Of a stretch of 64,000 nucleotides of DNA, positions 48,001 through 58,236 are shown piece after piece. Origin of the DNA: Acipenser ruthenus (taxonomy: Eukaryota > Chordata > Actinopteri > Acipenseriformes > Acipenseridae); NCBI RefSeq assembly GCF_902713425.1, contig NC_081201.1:22431113-22495112 (forward strand). The letters run 5' to 3'. Every line of letters begins with the position of its first letter. Position 1 is the first letter of the stretch. The translations under genes were made by a program, and so were the position numbers. The notes under the pieces are model-generated. The model had not been told where the DNA came from. It did no database searches and worked only from the letters and a program-made list of their open reading frames with translations.

Positions 48001-51000
48001 ACTCCAGACAACGAGTGCTCTTTATGCAGGTGTGTAATAATCAAGAGTACTGTTTAGACAGTTGGTTTGGAAGGGTGCACACTTCCAGAACAATGTATTG
48101 CAGTACTATTGTTAAGCTAAAATGAACAACAGTTATTTTAATATGCATGTTTTTGATATGCAGTGGTTTAGGCAACCGGAGTTGGGTGTGGTGGTATGGT
48201 CCTCCATCTTGACAGGAAGTGGGGAACCAGCCATGTTGGTGAGGAAAGCTTTTATTGACTTCCCTCGGTACTGACTTCCTGTAGCAGGGCTGTACCTGTA
48301 GAAGATATTGATAGGGGGGGATAGTTGATTTTAATTAAGTTTCCCTCTGTTTGTTTTAAAGCATAGTATTAATGCATGTGTTAGATTAATGTTTAGTATA
48401 TATACATATTCATTGATTTGTTTCTTTTTGAATACTTTATTTATTATTGATAACTGTTTGCTGTTTTGTTCTTATATAACCACCTGCATAATGGTTTATT
48501 CTGGGGGGAGGGGTAGGCCTGGAAAGATATAAAGGCTGTCATTTGGTTCAGTCAGGATCTTCCTTTTGTGTAGATCAGAGGGCAGTTTTGCAGCTCTATG
48601 GTTGGACTCAGTTATTGAAGTCAGTACCTGTGACTAGGTGACTATAAATAGTTATTTTTGGTTTCCACTTTTTCTTTCTTCAAGTTGTTTGATATTTGGT
48701 TCAATTAGCTTTTTGTTTATCATTGTTCTTAAATAAAAATAATTGGTTTTACACCAAACTTCTCTGTGCTCTGCGTGCTTCCCTGCGAATCAACATCAGC
48801 CGCTGGCTGCACTCTCCAACAGTGTGGTACAAGACAACGATTGTGAAACAGTGGTGCAGTGTAGTCCGGGTTTGGTGCTGGCTTGTAGCGAAAGCTCACG
48901 GTTAGTGTTAGGCGTCTAACAATGACAAATAACAACAGTTAACTCTCCTTTACAGGTCCTTGCAGTAACCATAACAAAGAAACACACATCCCCTGAAATA
49001 CCCTTAGTCATGCCCCATTCGATAGCTAGTGCAATCACGTATCCTCCAATCCATGACTAACACATCGCTTACCGTATTAAGGCAATGACTTCTTGTATTT
49101 TGACTCCGCCCCCTTCCTGGATGGCTGACTTCTGACTGACTCTAGAATGAACTGCCAAACCATCCAGTACGGGGCACACTGTTCCTGTTATACAGTGCCC
49201 ACACAGGTCAGGAGGGAGATTGTTGACTCGCTCTCTATCACACTTACCCATGTGTCATTCATGTTAATTGGTTTCTAATTCTTGTCTTGTTGCTGTTTTT
49301 CATCATTGTGATAAAAAGAGAAAGAATCGATGCTGTAAATCTCCCTCCCAATCGGAAAGGGCGTCGGGTAAGGTTGGCAGTACACTTCCCCATAGACGGG
49401 TTGACTCGACGGTGGGCGGAAACCGGAAATCGGCCATCTTGGGGAAAGTGTGTAACTGCAAGTACTCCAAACAACTCCATTGCGATCAGATATGGGTCAG
49501 GCAATGATTGGATAAACCATGGCAACAGGTTGATTGCAAGGCGGAGTTTGGTGGTACAAAGGGGATGCAGTTGCGTGAATACAGCCCCTTGTGCTGAAAC
49601 GTAACATAGGGCTTGAGCTTTTGCTTGTTTGTTTTGTTTTGTTGGCGTTTCTTTTTGTGTATCGCAGAGGAGGAGTATGGAGCCAAGGGCTTCAAAAACG
49701 GAGCCAGCCCAACCTACTGAGCACTACCCTCACCTCACGACACCAGCACTCACCACCACCCCGCTGATTGGAAAGCACACTTTCGTGCACTGGACTGTGG
49801 ATTGGGGATTACCTGCTGCTGTTGTTGTTATTGTTTCTGTTTGTGGTCTGCAAGCCAGCCGTGTCCCCCCTGATATCATCGCTGGGCGTTTTTGGACGAG
49901 TACAATACTGTTTGGACATTCACTTTGTTCACCACACCACTCGCACTTTCAATCACCTTACTGAGACTTATTTTGAAAAGTTTAAGCACAGCAAAGTTCA
50001 TAGCCACAAGCCTTGCTGCTGATGATCATTTTAAGTTGCCTTTTTCCCATATGGACTGTAAGAGACTAATTAGATTCACATTGATGATGCAAAAAGCCCT
50101 TGTAAGATATAAAAAATATGAATAAATCATGTTTTTGATAATGTCTGTTTGGGAATGCATTGTTTCGAAACACTGTTTGTGCTCTATATTTTAAACCTGC
50201 TTGGATTTTTTTAAAACTCTTTATTCATGTTCTAAAATGAATGTACAGGTAGTGGACAAATAAATGGAAACACCAATGTAAAGTCACTTAATAGGGCATT
50301 GGGCCACTATGGTATCCCGCTCTGTGGAGTTCTCGGCGGACCGAGAAACTGGCTGCTCGCGCCCCAGGTTGAAATTTGCAGTCAATTGATCTGCAGTTGC
50401 TCACCTGTTTTGCCTTGCACTTCGACTTAATGCACGGATATCACGATCCTAGAGTATGCGCTTCCGCCCACTGTTGCCCTTTGCTGATGATGTCTTTCCC
50501 TCGGAGTTCCATGCCGACATCACCTTAGACACAGTTGCTCGTGAAACATCAGCAAGTTGAGCTGTCTTGGTCACTGAAGCTCCTGCCAAACATGCCCCAA
50601 CAATCTACCCTCTTTCAAAGTCACTGAGGGCATTGGATGATTTCTGTTAAAAGAAGTACAAAAACAGTAATTGTATTTTTGTTGGCATTGTTCAGAATTA
50701 CTGATGACAATTTCCCTTTATATTTTACAGCCAACAAAGTGAGTTCCTCCATTCAAGATGAACATTCAGACACTATACAGCAGGTGAGCTAGTTTGAACA
50801 ATATCTTGAGAAATAGCTGCTAATTTGATATTCTTGGTGGACATTTTTTCAAAGTTGATATATAAGGACATTTTAATTTTATTGTGTCACATGTTCCCAT
50901 GTGTTGCTACAACTGTTTACATAAGGTGTGTGTATTGTTTTAATTTAAACTTTTACATCCCTGCCTCAAGATGGCTTCCCATGTACCTGCATGGCCCTCT

Positions 51001-52041
51001 CAGAACTACATTTCCCATCATCCCCTGCTCACATATGTAACTGAGATGGATTTACCAGTGAGCAGGAGGATGATGGGAAATGTAGTTCTGAGAGGTCCAT
51101 GCGGGTACATGGGAAGCCATCTTGAGGTAGGGAATGCAATTTAAAAGTTAAAAAAATGGTCAAAATGTAAAGAAATAAAAATAAAACAATACACACACCT
51201 TACATAAAAAGATGTAGCAACACAATAAAATAAAAAGGTCCTTATGTACCCTTTACGTTTCTCTTACTTTTTTATGGGGAAACATCCATTACATTTGATG
51301 AGAAACAAATAAGGTGAGAGCACTGAAGAGTGCTTTAGTTCTATTAGTTTAGTTTTTAAAGACTGAAGTATAAGCTTTGAAAAGATGCTTTTAATTTTTC
51401 AAATGAAAAATACTTTTTTAAATTAATTACTTTAAAAAATACTAATTCTAATAATATAAACTAAGTGAATGCTGTCTGTCTTGTCTTTATAGTTTGGCAA
51501 AGAGTCAATGACAATTATTCAGATTAGCTTTTTATAGAAAAAAAGTTAGTGCGGTAAATGTTCACAGTAGTTTTGCATTTTTCCCATGCTTTTCCCATGG
51601 TTATACTTCACTTTTACCATGTCTTTTAATGTGCTTTACCATACCTCTCTGAGCTTTCCAATGCTTTTCTATAGTTTACCATGTTTCTAAGACATCTACT
51701 TTAATTTTCAATATTCATATATACTTTTTATTATCTAGTTCAATTGTTTAAACAAGCTTCCATCAAAGTTAAGCACTGTACTGTATATAACTTATGAACA
51801 TATTAACAATGTTTGTTTAACAGGAGTATTCTGCATCCAGAAAGCAAGAGGTACCATATCATCCTGTGGTTTTAAAACTTAGGCTAACGCTTCGTGAATG
51901 GCCACAAATAAACTGCCTTCTTTACTGACAAGTTATTTTTTATTAATTCAGATAGTCGAACACCTGACAAATATGGATCAATGGAACGATTCGTATGGCA
52001 ACAGTAAAAATTCCAATTCCTTTGTCACCTTTTTTCAGTAA
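39055..52041 (+). CDS. Interferon regulatory factor, IRF1/IRF2 subfamily (IRF1 or fish IRF11 type)
   Basis: Coding exons are 39055-39165, 40933-41032, 42267-42446, 46823-46930, 47228-47380, 50731-50783, 51824-51850 and 51952-52041: 273 aa plus stop, every junction in phase. Residues about 12-120 are the IRF DNA-binding domain with its tryptophan ladder: [78 protein letters not shown] (about 123-134) joins a basic nuclear signal to a SUMO-type VKEE, as in IRF1/2. There is no IAD domain of the IRF3-9 type; the tail is Ser/Gln/Asn-rich. The product is shorter than human IRF1 (325 aa). Known family role: binding ISRE (GAAA) repeats in interferon and antigen-presentation genes. The stop overlaps a strong donor (CAGTAAGT). 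If spliced to 52483, CA+A then TGA gives the same final Gln. The fish paralogue (IRF1 versus IRF11) needs a tree. Confidence 0.9.
39290..39830 (-). mobile_element. LINE ORF2 3' remnant
   Basis: On minus, the frame near 39440-39310 reads [20 protein letters not shown] then [17 protein letters not shown], the post-RT signature of non-LTR retrotransposons. Further decayed blocks run to about 39830. Located in intron 2 of the IRF gene (first coding intron). Confidence 0.6.
39895..40096 (-). mobile_element. LINE 3' end (HFFTQR...WNQL type)
   Basis: On minus, [20 protein letters not shown] then [15 protein letters not shown] is readable, followed by a 3' tail ending in repeated TTCTTATG. It is better preserved than the adjacent 39290-39830 remnant and may be part of the same or a related family. 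5'-truncated, as is usual for LINE copies. Confidence 0.65.
41421..41548. mobile_element. 128-bp mariner-type MITE
   Basis: The ends are CAGGGTGATTCATTATTCCC and, on the reverse complement, CAGGGTGATTCATAATTCTC. Both are flanked by TA (41419-41420 and 41549-41550), the Tc1/mariner target. Non-coding. Located in the IRF intron between exons at 41032 and 42267. Confidence 0.85.
42590..42700. repeat. Repeat block shared with 26150-26255
   Basis: Contains 'cctcagaaactggcagtcga' and 'cacatcacatgattgtgaagtaat', nearly the same as in VPS26A intron 8. Class unknown. Confidence 0.5.
43990..45060 (+). repeat. Diverged local duplication in an IRF intron
   Basis: The stretch 44040-44200 (a 'taaaactaaaaataaatgcaacactgt' block, then 'gttgctttttcttttgtaatac') resembles 44880-45005 ('aaaactcaaatagatgcaatactgt', then 'gttgcttttttcttttgctatac') in the same order. 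Single blocks ('aaaacacagtacagttatta') recur at 45292 and 46030. It looks like an old local duplication or a decayed repeat cluster. Confidence 0.45.
44454..44652 (+). repeat. 49-bp tandem repeat, four copies
   Basis: The unit is CGCTCTGCTACAAGCAGGTA then AAGAAGAGGTCACTTTCC and ATGCCCAGCAC (49 bp). Repeats start near 44473, 44522, 44571 and 44620. Each copy carries CAGGTAAAG, a donor-like word. The copies are almost identical, so the array is recent. Confidence 0.9.
47530..47730. mobile_element. 201-bp piggyBac-like MITE
   Basis: The ends CCCTTTCATGCATGAAAT and, on the reverse complement, CCCTTTCATGCATGGTGA share 14 bp. The right flank is TTAA (47731-47734), the piggyBac target. The left flank reads ATTA, so one target copy has changed. 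The interior is AT-rich with a short (TA)n. Confidence 0.55.
47795..49255 (-). mobile_element. LTR-like fossil split by a later insertion (tentative)
   Basis: Read on minus, the outer parts 49255-48931 and 48135-47795 look like one long-terminal-repeat-like unit. A GC-richer first half leads to an AATAAA (complement of 'tttatt' near 47868) and a GT-rich tail. They are separated by the 795-bp insertion listed separately. No internal coding region was recognised. Old and non-coding; the family is not assigned. Confidence 0.3.
48136..48930 (+). mobile_element. 795-bp insertion between 11-bp direct repeats
   Basis: AACAACAGTTA occurs exactly at 48125-48135 and 48931-48941, as a target duplication would. 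Inside are a TATA-like 'gatataaagg' near 48528 and AATAAAAAT near 48733, an LTR-like or retroposon-like make-up. An 11-bp duplication is long for an LTR, so the class is open. Confidence 0.45.
49340..50010 (+). other. Repeat-like block in an IRF intron, unassigned
   Basis: The composition is GC-richer than its surroundings, with overlapping short frames in three phases and no splice sites matching the IRF exons. It may be leader sequence of a retroelement fossil. I recognise no protein family in any frame. Confidence 0.3.
50248..50645. mobile_element. DNA-transposon-like relic (GTGGACAAATAAATGGAAAC end)
   Basis: The left part AGTGGACAAATAAATGGAAA then 'caccaatgtaaagtcacttaatagggc' is a terminus type I know from fish repeats. 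The right terminus was not recognised. Non-coding, diverged. Confidence 0.4.
50859..51248. mobile_element. 390-bp fold-back MITE
   Basis: Almost the whole element is two inverted arms of about 185 bp around a short centre near 51040. The ends are TATATAAGGACATTTT and, on the reverse complement, TACATAAGGACCTTTT. The inner arms share a stretch of about 75 bp with only a few differences (CCTCAAGATGGCTTCCCATG, then GAACTACATTTCCCATCATC). TA flanks are possible. It lies just after the IRF exon 50731-50783. Confidence 0.85.
51570..51705. mobile_element. Copy of the 'TTTACCATG' MITE family
   Basis: Degenerate words 'cccatgcttttcccatgg', 'cttttaccatgtctttt' and 'gctttaccat' in the same style as 12469-12614. 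The ends are not well defined. Confidence 0.45.
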
Positions 52042-53474
52042 GTATCAGATCATGAAATACATTTAAAAAAAATGATATATTTCACTGCTTATGCTCTGTT
52101 ATGGAGTTTCGGAATGCTAGAAAAAATGTATTCCACCATAAAGCACTACAGTGTAACATTTCGCTCATTAACTCCCTTTGCCTGCTAGATAATTGACCAC
52201 GGCAGCAGTTAAATGTCGTGAGCTGACAAGGACTGCTTGAAATTCAAGTCACTGCTTAAAGTGAATTTCAAGGAAGTATTTTCAACAAATTAGGCTGCAT
52301 TTAAAACCGATGGTCACTTTAGTTAAGCCCTACTTTATAGATATGTGATACGTGTCTGAGCTTATCAAAATAAATGGGTAATGTATTATGATTACAACAT
52401 AAAAAAGTAAGAACATTCAACCTATCTAAGCACGTGTTCAGTAGAATGGTTATGTATTAATAAGTACCTTCCTTTTACACAGATGAAGGGATCGGACAGC
52501 CAGGACACTCGACACAAGCTGACTTCTCTATGAGGAATGAAGTACAGAAGCCTTTATTTCCTGATCATTTATGCTCACATTCAACCATGATCTCCAGCAC
52601 GTAACACCAGAGAAGGCGCTGAATGCGTTTGTACGGTAGAGAATAACTTTATGTCGACAGTGAATTCTCAAGCCTGTGGAATCAGGGGAAGTAACTTTGT
52701 ACTGGAATATGGACTAACTTCCAACAAGAACTGGGAATTGTATGCACCAGCCTGGCCAAACAGAGGTCAGAAATACCCAAAATGTATTAGTAAAGACCAT
52801 TCACCAGCATGAAGCCAGATCCCAGTGCAGACACCTCCATCAACTTTCAACAATACCAGGGTTCATCCCCACATCTTCTCACTGATCCAGTCAGTGTTCC
52901 TTGCACCACTAATGAGTGGCTTGTGTGCAGCTCCTTGGTAACAAAGTTCATGAATGGATTTTCATAGACAGCTTTTTGAAACGTGTTTGCCAGTGATGCA
53001 GCCTTCTTCTGATTTTGTTCCTCTTCAGTATCCTCTTGCCTCTTGGGGTTATTTTTATACCTGAGGCTACAACAAACTATGGACTTTGGGATTCCGGTTA
53101 GCTCAGCAACCTCACATAGAGACTAATGCAGCACCCAATGGCCATTTCGCATTATGAGTCAGCTTTGGGTTTGTGAGACCGTAACACACACTCAGTGATC
53201 AATATGCAAAGCAGATCAGGTAACACTCACTGTCATTGTGTGGAGAGTTATCTAAAAACCTGTCGGAGGTTAGCTTAGAATCAGCACTGAGCACCTCAGT
53301 AAATGCACTGAGGCCATTTCAAGGTCCCATCTCATTTTCCATATAGTAAGGCCAGTCATTTTTTTTTTCTGGAGGAAAATGTTCTGGATACAAGAGCAAG
53401 CCAAGAATACGAGGCTTGTGGCTACATTCTTCTAATCGAACATTCTCTGTTTTTAAATATTTTTGCTGTTTAAA

Positions 53475-53480
53475 AATAAA
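53475..53480 (+). terminator. Likely IRF polyadenylation signal
   Basis: AATAAA about 1.4 kb after the stop, with no earlier clear signal in the 3' part. It is consistent with either an unspliced tail or a final exon starting at 52483. Confidence 0.5.
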
Positions 53481-54063
53481 ACATCACTGAACTGGAAAAA
53501 GAACTAAGACTACAATTTTTACTCAAGTATCATTCGTATTGTTTGGTTTCCAATTCTTATATTGCTTTTGTTTGACATTAAATCCCTGAATCTTTTTAAA
53601 TTTGAGCTCAGCAAGGTTCATAACAGTATGTTCTCCAATAAAGACCATTAAAACTTCTTCTGGGTAGTTCCACAACTTAGCTTTTTGCATCATCAATGTG
53701 AGACTAATTTGATTGTTGCCCACCTTCTACGCCTGTGTGAGCTTCCTTGCTAACAGTCGCGTTGGGATGGGCCAGTTCAGTTATTTACTGCTGCTAGCGA
53801 GATGCAATGAGTCTGATGTTTTTTTTTCTTTTTCTTCTTTTCATTACAGGGAAGCTCATACAGGTGTTGAAGGTGAGGCTAATAATCACTTAATCTTCTC
53901 ACTTTGATAATGCAAAAAGCTATGTGAGGAACTAACTAGAAGCATGTTTTAACAGTCTTTAGTAGATAGAAGAGCTGTGAACCATACTGAGCTTAGAATG
54001 TTGGGTTCAGTTCTAGGAATCTCTTTGTCAAAAGGACAAAGGTTAGTGTTTCAATTGCATTCT

Positions 54064-54356
54064 ATTAAATAATAATAAATAATAATATATTTATATAGTG
54101 CCTTTCATAGTGGACCACCATCACAAAGTGCTTCACAGAGGTAGGCTGTGCATTATATGCAGAGTCACTTATAATATCTTATCCACAGGATGGAGCACAA
54201 GGAGGTTAAGTGACTTGCTCCGGGTTACACAGTGAGTTGGTCAGTGGCAGATGTGGGATTTGAACCGGTGACTGTCAGTGGCAGAGGTGGGATTTGAACC
54301 AGTAATCTTCTGGTTAAAAGCCCTGGCCTTTAACCACTGGACCACCCTGCCTCCCT
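54064..54356 (-). mobile_element. tRNA-derived SINE with duplicated B box (minus)
   Basis: On minus, it begins GGTCCAGTGGTTAAAGGCC (A box). It then carries CTGGTTCAAATCCCAC and a second CGGTTCAAATCCCAC 34 bp later (B boxes), and ends in an (ATT)n tail at about 54064. The second B box comes from an internal tandem duplication (54241-54300 on plus). Confidence 0.8.
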
Positions 54357-55599
54357 AAGCTGCAGCATTCAGAGGAATATATGTATTGAGCATACAAGAA
54401 AAATAAAAACGTCTAACAGCCTCAGAGTTATATGTTAGTCTCCAAGTACACTCAATGCATTAACTATCTCCAGCTTGCATGTACCTTAAGTGTGACAAAC
54501 ACGGTGCCTCCATATACCCCCAGATTCTTATAGTACACTGACATGCATACAACCGCTTCCTCTAAATCTCCCACCTGGGGATAGTAATCAGCTGATGCAG
54601 GTCTACAGCTCCTTTCTGTAGCATGGTGCCTGAAAATTGTAAGGTTAACCTAAAGACGTAAAGGAGGGACATCCATTGATCTTTTTAAAGGGTTTTGCAC
54701 AACTGAAAACATACAAAACAGTGTTAGATTTTTTGAAGGTTAAAATGTTTATACTTTATGTGGCATAATAGTCTCTATTCAGTGTGTTCCACAATATTTT
54801 TTAAATAATAGTACAGTAATTTTCAGAACAAATGGCCTTAGGATATAACATACACTTGATTCATTTTGCAGTTCAACTGAAAACTGGATTTGTGACAGGT
54901 TTGTGAATACTGAACTGTGGATTTGTCAGGCACCAAATCGCACAATAATCCATTGCTTCCTCACTGAAAGGGTTTTTAAGTAGTATAAACTACTCAAAAT
55001 GCTGCTATTAAGAAGAGAATGAAATATTGAAGCTTTTGACGTTCAATGTAACCAAATGGTGCAGGGAGACAAAGCACGGAAATGCATCCGTATCTGACTT
55101 CTCTCAGCAGTGTATGTACTTGGCCTTCAATTACACAACAAAACCTTAAATACATCTGCATCTTAAACTGTGGTTGGGCTTATCTGTTTTATAACAATTA
55201 CATACCGACAAACAGTCTCATGTGTAGCTTGTATTGCAAAACAAGCTACACAGCATAACTTCAGACTCACACACACTTGCGATTTGTATCTTTCTCTCCA
55301 TGTGGAATGACTTTTTTTTTACTGAGAACATGATCTGAAATGAATCATTGAAAATGTCCTGGCAGGGAATGTTTAACCTAGAAGCACCTGGTTGAGTGTC
55401 CTCGGGCATCAGGGTGCTTCTGGAGAACAGCAGTGCTGGCTGCAGTCCTAGTCATCAAGACCGGTTTTGTTTGGATATGACAGATTGTTTTCCAAAGAAC
55501 GCAGTTACATCTGCAGATTGCACAACTTGGTTTGTTAACTCTATTACATTCTGTTTTTGTAATTCCATAAATCTTACCTGCTTTGCACTCCCATTGGCT

Positions 55600-55990
55600 A
55601 CATAGGTCTCAAAGTGTGCAGGCTTGAAAGAAACACATGTAATAGCATATATGTATTTTCATTTAAAAAAAATCTATAAGTGCAAACAGATAACCTTTTT
55701 TCTTGGGTTATCTGTTTGCACTTAAACTTCCTGGATCGTTTCACCTCAGCAGTGTCTTCTAGGTCAAAGCATGCTAATGGCTGAAAGTAGGTCAGTCAAT
55801 AGGGGAAGCAGCTGGTTGCACATTGACAGGAAAGAAGCCATTGAATGGGGTTGGGACAATTTCTCCCTCCAAGTGACCAAGCAAGTGCAACACTACCTGA
55901 AAACACAGCTGGCAAACAGAGATTTATTTACCCAAGTGTAGTACCAGATACCAGTGTGTTTCTTTCAAAACTACATTTGAAACTTCTATA
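55600..55990. mobile_element. Second copy of the CCATTCACTAT-family MITE
   Basis: The blocks 'gtctcaaagtgtgcaggcttgaaagaaaca', 'gcagctggttgcacattgacaggaaagaag' and 'tttctttcaaaactacatttgaaac' match the outer MITE at 31750-31905 and 32765-32810. It contains a 19-bp perfect stem hairpin at 55677-55724 that the other copy lacks. Confidence 0.6.
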
Positions 55991-56579
55991 ACAGATTGAA
56001 GTACACAACTTGGAAGAGTCAAGAGATTATTTATTAGCTTCAACTACTTTAAGCACAGATCACATCTGTCTATCTTGGCTTGTGCAAATATTTTGACGAT
56101 GACGAGGACCTTTCAAACTGACGTGCACTGGTTAAAAAAAGAAAACACCCCTCTTCACTATACAAGATATTTTTTTTGGAGTGAACTATGAAAAAGATCA
56201 ACAGATCTCAAACTTTTGATATGATATGGAGCACAATAACATTTATGTTTTGTTGTGTAACCTATTTATTTAGTGTATTTGTTTATATATTTGATTATTT
56301 AAAAATAAATGAAGCCCCATTGATTGGTTGAGCAATTCAATTTAGAAATACTAAAATAAATCTGACAAATGCTTCACCTAGAAGTCTTCAATGTTTTGTG
56401 GAAAATTAAGATAAGAACTATTTTTAGAAGGTAAAGAAAGTTAAAAGATGAATGGATAGGACATAGGCTTGTTACTATCTTACTTAGAAAATAATTTCTA
56501 GTATAATAGTATTATTTTGTTTAATCCCTATCTGTTCTTTTAATGTTGTAAAGTTCTGATACCTTACAAGACTGACATA

Positions 56580-58236
56580 CAGTGCCCTCCATAAGTATTG
56601 GGACAGTGAAGCCAAAATTGCTATTTTTGCTGTACACTCAAGCAATATGAAAATACAATTAAAAGATGAATATGAGGCAAAAGTACAGAATATCACCTTT
56701 TATTTCTGGCTGTTTCAACACATATATGTTTTACCAACTAAGAATAACAGCACTTTCAGAGTTCCATCCCCCCATTTTATGTGAGCGTAAGTATTGGGAC
56801 ATTTGGCTCACAGGTGTTTGTAATTGATCAGGTGTTTCCTGTTGCATTGATTGTTCACACATAAAAGAGCTGTGAATGTGTAGTCTCAGTTCTATCCTTT
56901 GCTTTTGCCTTTGGAGTCTGCGTTTGGTGTCAGTAGGCATAATCCAACATGAAGACTAGGGAGCTGTCTATGAAAGAAAAGCAAGCAATTTGGATGCTAA
57001 AAGAAAAGAGGAACTCAATTAGAACCATAGCACAAAAGTTGGGCATAGCCAAATCAAGAGTTTGGAATGTCCTAAAAAAGAAAGAAACCACTGGTGTCTT
57101 CAGCAATTGGCAACGACCAGGTCGGCCAAGGAAAACAACAGCAGTTGATGAGAAAAAAATGACCAGAGCTGTGAAAAACAACCTAAAATAAGTGTCAGTG
57201 AAATCACCAACAACCTCCAGAATGCTGGGGTGAAAGTGTCACAGTCTACTGTTTGCGGAAGACTTTGGCAGCAGAATTACAAAGGCTACACTGCAAGATG
57301 CAAACCTCTGATAAGCACCAAAAACAGAAAGGCCAGATTAGAATCTGCTAAAAAGTACAGAGATGAGCCAGTAGAGTTTTGGAACAGTTTTATGGACAGA
57401 TGAGACTAACCAAGATTAACCTTTATCAAAGTGATGGGAAGGCAAAAGTGTGGAGAAAAAAAGGAATTGCAGATGATCCAAAGCATACCACTTCATTTGT
57501 GAAGCATGGTGGAGGTAGTGTCATGGCATGGGCATGCATGGCTGCCTCTGGAACGGGCTCACTCATCTTTATTGATGATGTAACGAATGATGGCAGCAGC
57601 AGAATGACTTCAGAAGTGTACAGAAGCATCTTGCTACCAATGTACAAGAAAATGCCACCAGACTCATTGGGCAGCGCTTCACAATGCAGCAGGACAATGA
57701 CCCAAAACACACTGCCAACGCAACCAAGGAGTTCATCAGGGGAAAAAGGTGGAACGTTTTAAACTGGCCAAGTCAATCTTCTGATTTAAATCCGATTTGA
57801 ACATGCATTTCACTTGCTGAAGAGGAGACTGAAGTCAGAAACTCTCCAAAACAAGCAACATCTGAAAATGGCTGCAGTAAAGGCTTGGCAAAGCCAGAAG
57901 GACGATACCAAGAGTTTGGTGATGTCAATGGGGTCGCAGACTCACTGCTGTTATTGCATGCAAGGGATTTGCGACTAAATACTAGCTTTTATACTTATAT
58001 TTGCTTTAAGTTGAATTGTCCCAATACTTATACTCACATAAAATGGGGGGATGGAACTCTAAAAGTGCTGTTATTCTTAGTTGGTAAAACATGTATGTCT
58101 TGAAACCACCAGAAATAAAAGGTGATATTCTGTACTTTTGCCTCATATTAATCTTTCTCGTAGTTTCATATTGCTTGAGTGTACAGCAAAAATAGCAATT
58201 TTGACTTCACTGTCCCAATACTTATGGAGGGCACTG
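56580..58236 (+). mobile_element. Tc1-like transposon, full length but decayed
   Basis: TA target copies lie at 56578-56579 and 58237-58238. The terminal inverted repeats begin CAGTGCCCTCCATAAGTATT and extend about 120 bp, with a second related block (CCAATACTTA) inside each end. The transposase on plus begins MKTRELSMKEKQAIWMLKEK (56949) with paired helix-turn-helix motifs and GRPRK. It then loses frame. SMVEVVSWHG and HGGGSVMAWACMAASGTGS (in another phase) and the DNDPKHT-like block near 57695 show the DD34E catalytic part. Several frameshifts and stops make it inactive; for example, the first frame ends at 57191. Length 1657 bp is usual for the group. Confidence 0.93.

Noticed and set aside
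49287-50125. Cluster of overlapping 70-110-residue frames in an IRF intron
   Set aside because: Three phases are open at once in repeat-like DNA, with no domain and no splice sites compatible with the IRF exons.
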